DNA of 64,000 nucleotides from Leucaena leucocephala. Its lineage: Eukaryota > Streptophyta > Magnoliopsida > Fabales > Fabaceae. The stretch is taken from the NCBI GenBank assembly GCA_037074615.1, contig CM073527.1:23684848-23748847 (forward strand), given 5' to 3'. The stretch's first letter is position 1; the number at the start of each line of letters is the position of its first letter. Positions 37,876 through 49,219 of this stretch are shown here, piece after piece. Below the pieces are notes generated by a model. It saw only the letters and a program-made list of their open reading frames with translations. It made no database searches and was not told the DNA's origin. The translations under genes were made by a program, and so were the position numbers.

Positions 37876-39434
37876 GCGTTCTAATTGTTTCCAACTCCAG
37901 GAACGAACGCTCTAGATCATCTATGACATGTTTCTCATTGCGATGATTGAATTTTTGGGTGGTAAATAAAACTTGGAAACCAATGATTTCATACTTTGAT
38001 CACGTAAGTCTGATCGGGAGGCATTTGGGGAGCAATAGATGGTACTCTGAACTGGGTATACAATGTATACCTATGCCCGATGAGGAGCTAAATCATCCTG
38101 ACTTTTTTTTTTAATTGTTTTTTGTTTTACAGTTTTCTTATGAGATTCCTATCAATGTAAGCTATATTGATAACAATATTCCTTTTGTAAAGATTATAGG
38201 TCTTTTGGCATGCCCTGGTGGTTCAAGACTGCTGTGAACGATCCATGCTGCACTGTGGGTAAGCATTTTCTGTAAATGGGTTGGTTTGCTGTTGTTGGGG
38301 GTTTCAGATTAAGCCGCTTAAACCATCATTGCTTGTCTGTGTCGTGTTATTTTCTTCCTTTACTCAAATTGATCTGTCCGGATTTGGACTTATTGAATGT
38401 TAACTCATTCTTCAGAGTAGACGAGAGATATCTTTCATTTTTTTGCCGTTTAATTTCCCTTGGAATAGCTGCCCATTTAGTATGGGACAGAGCTAGGGAA
38501 AGATGTGAGATATCGCTAATGGATTTATAATATAGTGAAATCAAATTATTCTTGTATGTAGGAGATTGTGGATTCCACTTATTTTTAAGCTGTATAGCTT
38601 GCCCTTTGTAATTCAAAAAAGAAAGAGGGGTGAGATATCAACCACTCATCCCATGGTCTTGAAGCATGTTTTTCTCAGGGGTACATCGCTTAGATTGTTA
38701 ACCTTGCCATCCATAGGACAATAAATGCTATTATATCCACTCTTAATTGTAAGATATAATTGATTTTTTAGATATATTAAAGAAATTAAATAAAATATTT
38801 AATTATAAATAATATAATAATTAATTAATTTAAATAAATTGATAAATATAGAATATAAATAAGAGATTTAAGTCACAATTAATTAATTTATTTAATTTTT
38901 GTTATCAAGAGTTAATTAATGAGGATTAGGTTTACAATGCCAGCGGCGTGCAAGGTTGGGTTTAGATTTAGCTCGGTATTCGGAATGGATGTAATCAATT
39001 TTGGAAATCCCGTGTCTGGAATTTAGTGGTGCAGCGTTCTTCAACTTCGCAGGGAGACTGCAAGGTGCCTTGGAAACTTGTGCCCTTTTGCCAGCCAAGT
39101 TTTTCAAGCATTCGCTAACCTTTTGGGAAAAACTGCAAAGTATGGGACCAAATAACGCACAAGTAACAGAAACTGATGGTGTTTCAACCATTTAGTAGCA
39201 TTTACCGTCTTGTTTATAAAAAAAAAAAAAAAAAAACTCTAATAGTATATAGACAAACACAGACGGCAGCACAACTCAAGGCCTTGGATCAACTAGAAGA
39301 ATGATGATGATGATGACCAGGAAGCATAAAAATCAACTGTTGATGGCATGTCATTTTCTATGGATGTTACAAATAGTTGATTAAATGTTTTGAAATACAT
39401 CCAGAGAATGAACTTGAATAATCTTTTTACTCCG
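37876..39434. other. 3' region of the kinase-like gene and spacer
   Basis: The first 350 bp are probably 3' UTR. The rest is AT-rich spacer. A stretch at 38930-39195 is open on both strands without family similarity. A poly-A run follows at 39219-39236. Confidence 0.4.
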
Positions 39435-42400
39435 CTAATCTGCATCCATTTCTTCAAGAGCCGCTCTGGCGGCAGCATTAGCTTCTTCTAATAGCTCTTC
39501 TGGGACCTGTAGACGGTTATAATTAAATGTTATTTAGGGGCATGTAAACTACAACCATAAGCGGTAATTCCGCGCAAACAATTGCCTAGAGAAGTGGTGA
39601 CTGGCAATTCACACAAGCTAAAGCAATTAAGACTTCGACCGGATGGAGTATTTATTTTCCCTCAGCCAGAAATTGAACTCCAACCAGAAATTTCTAGATA
39701 AGCAAACAAAAATGCAACAAATCCACAGATCTTCGCCAATCGCCAATTGGAAATAAAACGACATACACTTAACGTCATAAATACAATATCAGTTTAAACT
39801 TCAAAAAGACGGGCATTACCTTTTGATGTTGGCGGTTTGATTCATCACATACCCAGCTCATTTCTAGTTCAAAGTCTTTATACTTGGCCTCATCATGCAC
39901 TCCATAAATACTGCTTGGCGTAATAATAATAAGAAGAAAAAGAAGGTTTCCAAGCACAGATGACACAGATAATAATAATAAATTACTCAAATGCTTATTA
40001 CATACTACTTACATCTTGGCTACTTCAATAACCCCTTGTCGGCAAGTCATGTCAGAAAGCTTTAGCTTTTCAATCTCCCTACAAAGCAATTAAAAAAAAG
40101 ATGAATTTACCATCATATTGAAATAAGTTTGACATCTTCTGATTCTGACCACTTCAGAACAAGGGCATAACTAAAATAAATGAAATAATATTAAGGTTTC
40201 ATCATGTAGATTTCAAAAAAGGAATTGTATCATGTTACACATTAAAGCAGCAAGAACTTTAGATTTTATGGTGTACCCAAAAAAAAAAACAGATAAACCA
40301 ATTTCTTATAACAAGACTGATTTTAATGTTTGGGGATGCATCCAATAATCAATTATTCATTTTTATCTAAATATTATTGTCAGTTTTACACAACTTGATA
40401 CCACTACAAAAGAATGGAGAAGGAGTAGGCCATTGCCAAGACATATCCAACACAGAATAAACCTCAACCACATGGCCATGTCCAAACACATTTAGATTTC
40501 CCCCCTCAAAGATGACACGATAAAGATTGTCCAATACAATCTGCTCAAAAGGTCTACTGCTATCTTTCCAAATGTTCCGTAAATACTCAAAATTCAAATA
40601 TCGACAATCATCAACTTGATAATAATTATTAGATTTCTTTTAGAATGCGATACATAGCCTAAACGATTACTAGTCACATGAATTAACAAATCAACTGCAC
40701 TCACGTTTTAGCAGCCTGTCTTCACTTTCCAATTGCAGCACCAAAATACCTCTAGAACAAATACCAAACATGTAAGCACATATAGTACAAATGAAATCGT
40801 AGTACAACAAATAGCAATAAACAAAAATAGACTCACAAAGGAAACACCAGAAGGTTCAACCAATTACAACTGTGGTCCATCTCTATCGTAACCTCCTAAT
40901 ATCACACCGCAACCAAATGGTCTGCAGCAACATTATTATTCTCTTAATTGATTCAAATGCTAGGAATACAACTTGAAAGTGAGCAAAAATGACAGTAAAA
41001 TTAATAAACCTGAGCCACCAATATAGTGTGCAAACATGCACATAACTAGTTACACGCTCAGCAAGTTCCTTAACAGGAATTGGTTCACCATACACACTGA
41101 AAAAGAATAATAAATCTGGGTGAGATCATTTATTTCCATAAGTTGAAAAACATATATCAAGACCTTATACTTCAATTTACATCGCTAGTATGTTGAAAGT
41201 CCAAACTACAAGACAACACAATAAGTCGTGTCCCTAGGTTACAAGGACTTCAAATAAATTATTAATAGCTTTGAAATTCAACCACCAGACTGCACTAATG
41301 AATCTCTTATCTCAAATGGAAAATGACCGTCCGTTGGTTTCACAGATTAATTGTTGAACATGTATTTGATATCTTTGTGTGTTTGTAACATTCAAAGGGT
41401 GAAGCATCACGTTTACTGACATTTTCGGACAAGCTAAATTGTATATGCTGATACTCTATTCTGTCTGTTAGCTTAGAGATCTGTCAAAATATGTGGATGT
41501 CATTCCAATTGTTTCTCAAAAATCAAACCTAAGAAGTAAGAACTGTGTTTCTAAAGAGACATAATAAGTCAGCGTATGTTTTATACCAGCGCTGTATCAG
41601 TGTGTAAATTAAAGAATGTAGGCCGTTGATAAAGACGTATAAATGTGAACACAAAAGGTGAAAATAAAGGGGGGAGGGGAATCATCCTAAATGTTGCTGG
41701 AATACAGAGCAAACCTATCATAGTTAGTTGCCTCAGACTTAGCCCTCGCAACAATTTGCCTACCATCAGCAGCTAATCCAGCCACGGCCTAAGATTCGAA
41801 GAACAATCATGAATACATGAAAAGAAATTTAGAGAAGAGCCTAAACTGAGTACTGTAGATAATATAGTACCATGCCCGAGTGGAGATGAACAGAGTGTAT
41901 TCTTCTATTGGAACCTGTCGGCATCATCTTCGACCGAATAAGCTTCTCCACCCCCTATAGTCCAGCCAAAGCTCAAAAACGAAGAGGCATGGATACTGAA
42001 GCATATGAGCTTAACAAAATAAAAAATGTACCATCACAATCCCGTCTTTGCATTTGATAGCAACGACGGTCCTGCCAAAAAAAAATCCGTGTATCTTAAC
42101 TTCATCATTCAAGTTCTCCGGAAAAAAGCTAAGCGACATTTTACCCTAATTGATTAAGGAAAACCTCAGCGCAGGTTTCAGTTTTACGAAAGCAAATTTC
42201 ATGTAGTCCTAGGTAGCGATTACACACATTACAAATCCAAGTTTGTTTCTCTCACATCATTTTCTAGTGAACATACATAAAGAAGAAAATTGAAAACTGC
42301 AGGAAAAGGAAGCAGACTGAGCAAAAGCAAGGTACCCGCTATTGTCGACGGCTTTAGCAGCATCTTCGATCTGGAAAACCCGGCCATCAGGGGAGAATGT

Positions 42401-42439
42401 AGTGACTGATAAATCGTAACCTGTTCCAATGCTACTCAT
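39435..42439 (-). pseudogene. PAG1: 20S proteasome subunit alpha-7 (PAG1) copy with two nonsense codons
   Basis: Ten exons with good GT-AG sites and matching phases: 42336-42439, 42032-42071, 41871-41954, 41715-41788, 41010-41096, 40837-40921, 40705-40751, 40013-40078, 39820-39910 and 39435-39506. Their 750 nt equal the 249-aa PAG1 frame, from MSSIGTGYDLSVTTFSPDGR to LEEMDAD. Signature blocks include GLAADGRQIVARAKSEA, CTLYWWLRPFGCGVILGGYD and DEAKYKDFELEMSW. Two in-frame stops interrupt it: TAA at 40864-40866 (Tyr in GPQLYMIEPSG) and TGA at 40722-40724 (second Gly in IGKGKQAAK). In exon 1 the near-invariant Tyr of the alpha-subunit signature FQIEYA is Asp (GAT). A functional product would lack half the subunit. 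Each change is one base, so assembly error must be excluded; otherwise this is a young pseudogene of an essential gene. Confidence 0.8.
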
Positions 42440-43642
42440 ACTTTCAAACGATCAACTTGTTCAAAACCTACTTCGTCCGCTCGTGCCACTCTTCCGGTGC
42501 AAAAAGTACAAGGGCGAAATGTTTTTCTTCGGCCTCAAGAAAATAGCTAAATTTTATCCTGGTGTCGAGTAAATGTGAAAAATTGAATATATACCTCTTA
42601 TCTTGCAAGGAATTTCAGATTGGTCCCAGAGCTCTGACATAAATTCTGATTCTCCTATTACCAATTTAACAGGGAGAAATGACAGAACACTAAAAGATAA
42701 ATGTAAAAATAAAATATTATGTTAGTAATACTTAAATTATAATTAACAATATCTGTTATTAATAATTATTCTATTTTAGTATTCATTATTTTTTAAAGTT
42801 TTTTGTTAATTTTCCATTTAATAACAGCCTGCAATTAATTATAATTGAAACAAAAATGTCCCACCAATGTTTTAACTAATTTTTATTAATTTTATATACG
42901 TTAATTAATTAAAAATGTCTTATAATTGCAGAACACGTATCAAAATTTTTGGGGCAACGCGAGGGCAAGATATCTATATATTACTGTATCATTGCGACAG
43001 CGACACCGGTAAAATAAACTAACCTTTCACCAGCTCATATTTCTGTTTCGGGTGGGTAGTACAAAAACGAAAATCAACAGAAAATGCCAACTTTCCCAAA
43101 AACGATACCAGCACAAATGAAGATAAGATTCCTTGAGCCTCGAGCCACCAGCACTGCTCCATCGCAATGGGCAAATAGAGTAGAAGTAGAACGTATACAC
43201 GAAGAAGTCTGGTCCGAGCAGAAGAATAGACTATAGAGCGCCATAAACAGGGATTCCGTCTGCTTCTGAGAATGTGGCGGATTATGCTGCTAGTATCGGA
43301 CTATAGAGTTGAAACTTTGCTAGAATTTAGAGGTCTTACTTCTTAGTCAACTGTTTAACTGCTATAAATTGATTTTTCATTATGAGGGAAGATCTAGCAG
43401 TCTTGAGACTACATTAATTGATGAGATAACTATAGATATGGAAACATGCACGAAACTAAATATATTATTTGAAATGACTTCGTGTTAAATGTGTACAAAT
43501 TATCATCTCTAGTTTCTGCGGTTCTTGTGTGTGGCTGAAATATTTTTCTTATCCTTATTCTTAGGATATAACATCTTCAACACAAAACTTCAACCGAGGA
43601 TCAGCATTTCAATGGTTATGGTTTTGTTCTGTTCTTTTTCAG
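42440..43642. other. Spacer between PAG1 copy and SIP remnant
   Basis: Contains the PAG1 upstream region and AT-rich DNA. Searched for a first aquaporin exon (N-terminal membrane helices and NPL/NPT loop) and found none. Confidence 0.45.
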
Positions 43643-44144
43643 GTGATTGGATCTAGTATTGGGGTTAGGCTTATGATTGATACCCTTCCGGAAGTAGGAC
43701 GTGGACCACGTTTGAATGTTGACATTCATCGAGGTGCCCTGATAGAAGGAATCCTAACATTTACAATTGTTAGCATATCGCTTCGGCTTGCCACAAAAGT
43801 TCCTGAAGGTTGGTTTCTTCATGAAGACTTGGATCTCCAGTGTCTTCAAGCTAGCACTTTACATACCCAGCCTCTGTAAGAACTACTATATCTACTTTAT
43901 GTGTCATTGTTTTATGTATATAAATCACGCAAAAGGCCCTTGTTTTTCTGATCAGAAACATTAAATCACTTGTTCAGTAATGGGGTGGGCTTATGCTCGA
44001 GGAGATCACATAACCAAGGAACACTTTCTTGTATACTGGCTTGCCCCTGTGAAGGCCACTTTAGTGGCAGCGTGGACCTTCAAATTGCTAGTTCGGCCTG
44101 TAAAAGAAGACAAATCAGGGTCAAAAAATAAATTAGAGGGATAG
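43643..44144 (+). pseudogene. SIP2-1-like aquaporin remnant, 5' truncated and internally deleted
   Basis: After a TTTTTCAG acceptor the frame reads VIGSSIGVRLMIDTLPEVGR, then GPRLNVDIHRGALIEGILTF, typical of SIP2 (small basic intrinsic protein, ER aquaporin-like). At about 43805 the frame shifts by one: FFMKTWISSVFKLAL continues in another frame. Then the segment for the second pore loop is missing; the sequence jumps from LALYI to a remnant of the codons for the end of NPAS. A last exon from about 43979 reads MGWAYARGDHITKEHFLVYW and ends at TAG 44142-44144. The N-terminal half with the first pore motif is absent from the window. Truncation, frameshift and loss of NPA make a functional channel very unlikely. 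Confidence 0.75.
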
Positions 44145-44234
44145 AATACCAGTATGTGAGATAATTCTTTCGCTGTCTTCTGGTGATTAGCCAAATATGG
44201 CAAAAAGAATGATACAAGGGAAAAAGGAGGGAAA

Positions 44235-44300
44235 GGGTGTCACTTGTTGCCAGAGCAAGTTTCAAAAGGGTGTCACTTGTTACCAGAGCAAGTTTCAAAA
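44235..44300 (+). repeat. 33-bp tandem duplication
   Basis: Two adjacent copies of a 33-base unit beginning GGGTGTCACTTGTT and ending GTTTCAAAA, differing at one position; just downstream of the SIP remnant. Confidence 0.9.
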
Positions 44301-45222
44301 GATAAGATACACTACTCTAAATCTATTTTTTTTTAAAAAAAATACAAGGCTAATATAATTACCGTCAGGGTGATCTACATTATTGACAGAGAGAACAATT
44401 GCCAGATAATTTTTTTTCTTAATGCTCTATTTATGATATGTAATTGCCCCTCCACTATTTGAAATATTTTTGTAATGAAGCTCCCATGTCCTTTTAACCT
44501 ATTATTTTTGGGTTTCGGCAAGTTGTATTATGCATGTGCTTTCAATCACAAATACTATGAATATATACTTCCTCCTCTTTTCCCATCTCAAGCATTTTCA
44601 TCTCCTCAACCAAAGGAATAAATTATTCATCTCCTCTTAATATTCTTGGTCATGAATCATAAAATTAGCTCAAGCAAAATGTGACATGGGGAGAGTCTTA
44701 CAATAATGTGCTTCATTGAATCTCTTCAGTGATCTTAGTGAAAAATATAGTTTCACCTTAGTAACCATCAAAATTATGGTTTTGGAAGTTTTCAAGATGC
44801 TCAAATATGCTTATAATATTTAGTATTGCCGCAATAACCGCCACCACGGAATACCCAGTTCGAAGGTAAAACCCATGAACATAGATTTGAAACAAGTCTA
44901 AACGCCGAAAGAAGAAATGGGTTGGTAGCATTAGTATCAATGTCCTTTGTTTTTCCTTTTTCCTTTTTTAAAGGATCGAACGGAGGAAATGTCTCTCTCT
45001 GACTAGTAAACTCATTGGGTGAATGCCCTCTAATGAACTTAACATAAAAAATAAAAGAAAATTAAAGACATCCAACTAAACAGCAACTAATGGACTCTAC
45101 TATCACAAATGATACACAAGACAACATTTCAATGTTTTCTGTGTTGTGTAATGCTCACTACGTTTCACACTGATAGCACTCAAACGAACGTTGAGGGGTT
45201 CATGAGGAATTTATGCCTGAAT
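44301..45222. other. Spacer / 3' flank of CRD1
   Basis: AT-rich; no coding signal on either strand. The last 100 bases probably belong to the CRD1 3' UTR. Confidence 0.4.
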
Positions 45223-47615
45223 TCAGTACACAAGCTGTGGTTCAAACTCTGCAAAATCTACAGATCCGGACTCTATTGGTGGCATTAAATATGTAGCCAC
45301 GATCTCAGATGCAAGGCCCGCAATTAGTGGGATCCTCTTCAAGTTCTTCACCAATGGAATGTCATTGCTTTCACTAACCGCCATAAGCTTCTGGTTTATC
45401 TCCACCATTCTATCCAACTTCCTCTTGAACTCGGGGTTCTCCACATCCAGAACTGCAGGGAAAATCCTCGCTGTTGTACGGTTTGTCTGCAAATACAGCA
45501 ATCCATGAATGCAGCTTTAGTCATTCTCTGATCTACAGGTTTGTTCTTTGATGCTAAGAATTTGGGTTTTTATTTTATAATGGATTAATCCACAAAAATC
45601 AGTTGCTATAACCATGAAGTGCTCAAAAATATTAACAGAAGGTGACAGTGAAATACAGAAATTAATATATTTGCAAGAATGATTTCTAAAGTAGGATGCA
45701 TAAACTTGTAGCATATACTTACTTCAATGATGACATGCATGTCAAATTCTTTGGTATCCAGCCCAATGCCTTCATAGAAAGCTGTGCGTTGGCAATCGTT
45801 CAGGTACATTGTGACATAGACCTGCAGGATCAAATTGAGAATTAAGTTTTTAGTACTCGGATCGAAAAATAATGACCAATATACTATGCAGACATTTGAG
45901 ATAAATAAAAAAGGGAACAGAAGTTGGGTGTTTAATGACTCTTAAGGGATGCAAAGGTGAACAAGATTTTGCATCTTGGATATGCTTGCTTTTAGACATC
46001 CTTAAGTAGATTTATAGATATATAAGCATGTTAAGCACAATTTTCAGTGGCATCTACTTCTAACATGCTTGTGTATCTATCATCAATGACCTGGTTTTCT
46101 ATCAGATAATATATCTTTGATATTCATTATACACTCTCTTCCCCTTCTCAATCCTGCTCTTCAAATAGCAACTTCAAAAGGCGCTTGATTGACACTAAGT
46201 ATGAAGGTTTCAACACAAGATTGTAAAAGACAAACCCTGTAAGCATAAGCAAAAATTACCGATAAGCAGAAGAAACGGGCCCACAACTTTGCCTTCCAGT
46301 CATTGAGAAATTGTGGCTGAGCTTTCATCAATGCAGAGAAGAAGTCTCCATGCCTGTTCTCATCCTGGCACCAGTTCTCAAAGTACTTGAAAATGGGATA
46401 ACATTGGTACTCAGGATTTTCCTTGAGGTGTCTGTATATGGTTATGTATCTCCAGTATCCAATTTTCTCAGACAAATATGTCGCGTAGAAGATAAACTTT
46501 GGCTTGAAAAATGTGTACTTTCTAGCTTTTGTCAGGAAACCCAAGTCCAGCGCCAAATTGAAATCAGATAAACCCTTGTTTAGAAACCTGCATTGAATTT
46601 TTAACATTGAAGTCATACATCATCCAACAGACAATAATAGGAAAAGAAAATTTCAATGGCAATTAAAGCTATCAAGTTGCGTCCTTACCCAGCATGCCTT
46701 GCTTCATCCCTTGACATGAGAGAGAAAATCTCAGCAACCACTGGATTGGTTTTCTACAATATAATCATAAACAATTCAACCAATTTATCAGTCCAGGAAT
46801 AGGAGACACAGTGCATGAACAACACTAAAAAATTTTTTAAGATAAAGCATGAACCACATTCTTAAAAAATGGCTAATAGCTAATTATTTCACCACGTAGT
46901 CTGGGAAGCACCAATAACGATAGAGATTCAGCATACAGCATGACAAGACATGACTAGTTTTTTAACTTCGATGAACTTTTAGTCAAACTAAATTGAAGAG
47001 AACACGTTTAGCAACCATGGTCTAGGAAACACCGATAAAGGTTTTTTTGGTGACTGTTTTCAATAACTTAGCAATCGTTTGCATTCAAACTAATCAGAAC
47101 CTCGATTATCAGTGAAAGCAATCAAATAATAAAGTTGAAACAGAGCATCGCACCTTGAGCCTCCTTCCGAGCTCTTTGTAGAGAAGGAAGCCAGAGAATT
47201 CAGCAGTGCAAGACCTCTCAAGGAACTCCACAAAGATTTGCCTGAGAGGACCATCGATTTTATCAGCAGCCTCCTTGAACTCCTTGTTCCTCACAAAATG
47301 TGTCTGGTTGTAATCAGTCTTAAACTCCTGAAGCAGAGCTTCGAACTCAGCCTGGTTCAAGTTCTTGTTAATCTCCGTGTTGAAAAGTGTCTCCATCTCA
47401 TCAAAATCTGTGGTGTAAAACCTCGGCGTCAAAAGGGTCTCCTTGATGGCAGTTTTATTGCCTTTCTTGCTCGGTTTTGTGGGTGTGGAAGTGGATGAGG
47501 CAGACATTCTTACGATGCGGAACTTGGAGTATGAACCCATTCTTGGGTTCCCGAATTTGGGAGTAACATTGCTGAATTTGGAAATGGGTTTCACGAGAGC
47601 CATTTCTGCTGCCAT
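45223..47615 (-). CDS. CRD1: Mg-protoporphyrin IX monomethyl ester oxidative cyclase, 405 aa
   Basis: Exons: 47154-47615, 46689-46753, 46260-46587, 45723-45821 and 45223-45486, all GT-AG and in phase. This diiron enzyme (CHL27/AcsF) forms the fifth ring of chlorophyll, making divinyl protochlorophyllide at plastid membranes. The N-terminal 40-50 residues are Ser/Lys-rich and start MAAEMALVKPISKFSNVTPK, fitting a transit peptide. The conserved body starts at KETLLTPRFYTTDFDEMETL. Diiron ligands include Glu-171 and His-174 in DEARH and Glu-252 and His-255 in WCQDENRHGDF; upstream EFLERSCTAEFSGF supplies another Glu. It ends FAEFEPQLVY. Length and frame look intact. Expression is expected to be light-regulated; a G-box lies upstream. 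Confidence 0.97.
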
Positions 47616-47680
47616 TGAAACTTCGGAGGATATTCTGCAGATTTGAGCTTAAGGACTAAGGAGTGCGAAAGAGAAGAAGC

Positions 47681-47694
47681 TGGAGTTATATCTT
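47681..47694 (-). promoter_or_regulatory. Possible TATA box of CRD1
   Basis: AAGATATAACTCC on the minus strand, about 70 bp upstream of the CRD1 start codon and between it and the G-box. Position fits a short leader; no other evidence. Confidence 0.35.
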
Positions 47695-47760
47695 GGTTGG
47701 ATGGACCGGGATCGAATTCCATCTCATCCAATGAAATCCGTGACCGTAAATCGAAATTCG

Positions 47761-47768
47761 ACACGTGG
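47761..47768 (-). promoter_or_regulatory. G-box (CACGTG) upstream of CRD1
   Basis: GACACGTGGCAG contains a perfect CACGTG core at 47762-47767, about 147 bp upstream of the start codon and about 75 bp upstream of the TATA candidate. G-boxes in chlorophyll-biosynthesis promoters are targets of PIF bHLH and HY5 bZIP factors, so light regulation is a reasonable inference. Confidence 0.6.
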
Positions 47769-48143
47769 CAGCTGTTGTGGGCTTCTTCTCATTAGACGAT
47801 TGGCGGGGATAATTACATTTGGATCAGATTTTGTGGCCCTCATTTACCTGAGTTTAGATTCTCTCTATTTTCTCTTGGGATATTTCATTTTCCGTATTTT
47901 CTTTCACTAAGCATCAAATAAGAAGAACATCACAAAGATTTAATTCCCCATATTAAGCGTGTGATCTGTATTTAATTTATTGTTGATAACCAAGCCTCAG
48001 ATATATTCTATTTAGCATTTATTTTCTACAATTCGTTAATTTTTTATTCTTGTCTTCTTTCTTTTTTTTGGGGGGGGCAATGGCGGGACTTTTGCACGTG
48101 ATATTTTCTTTGGAAAAAAACACCCCATTGTAGTAACCAGAAG

Positions 48144-48389
48144 CAACAGAGCAAAATGGGAACCACATTCCAGTGATATTATTATTCAGAGTTACTGACA
48201 CCCTAAAAAATCTTGTCTTTTCTTTCTTCAATTGTGGGGCTGTGAGGCGAAGTGACCCCATTTATACAACAGTGCAAAATGGGAACCACGTTTCAGTGAT
48301 ATTATTATTCAGAGTTACTGACACCCTAAAAAATCTAGTCTTTTCTTTCTTCAATTGTGGGGCTGTGAGGCGAAGTGACCCCATTTATA
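48144..48389 (+). repeat. Tandem duplication of a 123-bp unit
   Basis: Units 48144-48266 and 48267-48389 are nearly identical, differing at about five positions (for example ACATTCCAG versus ACGTTTCAG, and TCTTGTC versus TCTAGTC). Neighbouring DNA is not repeated. No known domain is encoded; the open frame across it is probably incidental. Confidence 0.9.
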
Positions 48390-49219
48390 GTTCTTCTGAG
48401 CATGCAACTTTTCCTAGCCCTTTGTCCGAGATTTTTTTTTTCCTTAGGTGATGGATTTTTTTGTTATGTTCTTCATTTTTTGGGACAACTTTTTTCAGTG
48501 TTGACTAAATATTCTCCTGATTCTGTGGCCTAAGGTGAAATGAGGGAAAGATAAATTACATCCCGCAGAGTTAAATCTATGAATCGATGCAGTTTTCTTT
48601 CAAATGTGATACTACTTACAAGAGTTCTAAGTTTCTCCCTAGTAAGTAACCAAACATCAAATCTAGATCTTGACAAAAGGCTGGCTGGAAGAAGAAGCAG
48701 AAAAGCAAACCTAACAAAGCACCTATTTGGTGAACGACAATCTTTCTGCATTATTTTGAACAAAAGGTGGCGACTTACAGCTTTCAATGTTACAAGAATG
48801 AGAAGTGCAACATCTGTCAACATCTGTCTCCCCATTTTCAGCAACAAATGGCATTAAATAATTCGCATGTAGCCTGCATAATGGATCTTCATGTTCACAC
48901 GAATCACTGATTGCTGCAACTACTTCATGGTAAACAAGGAATCCACCAGTTGCAGCAAACCTGTTACAGATGTTTATTAAGGTAACAGCTGGAGAATAAA
49001 ACTGAAATCATTTTTTTTTTGCTGTCTGGTTATTTGAGTATGATATATTGAGTCTAGGTGCAAGTGGTCTAAGTTTAAACTCCTGCAACTTCTTGCCATG
49101 GATCACTGCAGAGTAACTTCTTGAAATTTAAGAACTTGTACAATTTGGAATGAAGAGTGACAAACAAACCTCTTAAGCTTGACAAAGCAAAAGCTGGCAT
49201 TGTGGGTGCTTAATATGAG

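Noticed and set aside
38916..39195. Open frames on both strands between the kinase-like gene and PAG1
   Set aside because: No family similarity, no splice context; the two overlapping frames mirror each other and look incidental.
47238..47646. Plus-strand open frames over CRD1 exon 1
   Set aside because: Antisense shadows of a strongly supported coding exon.
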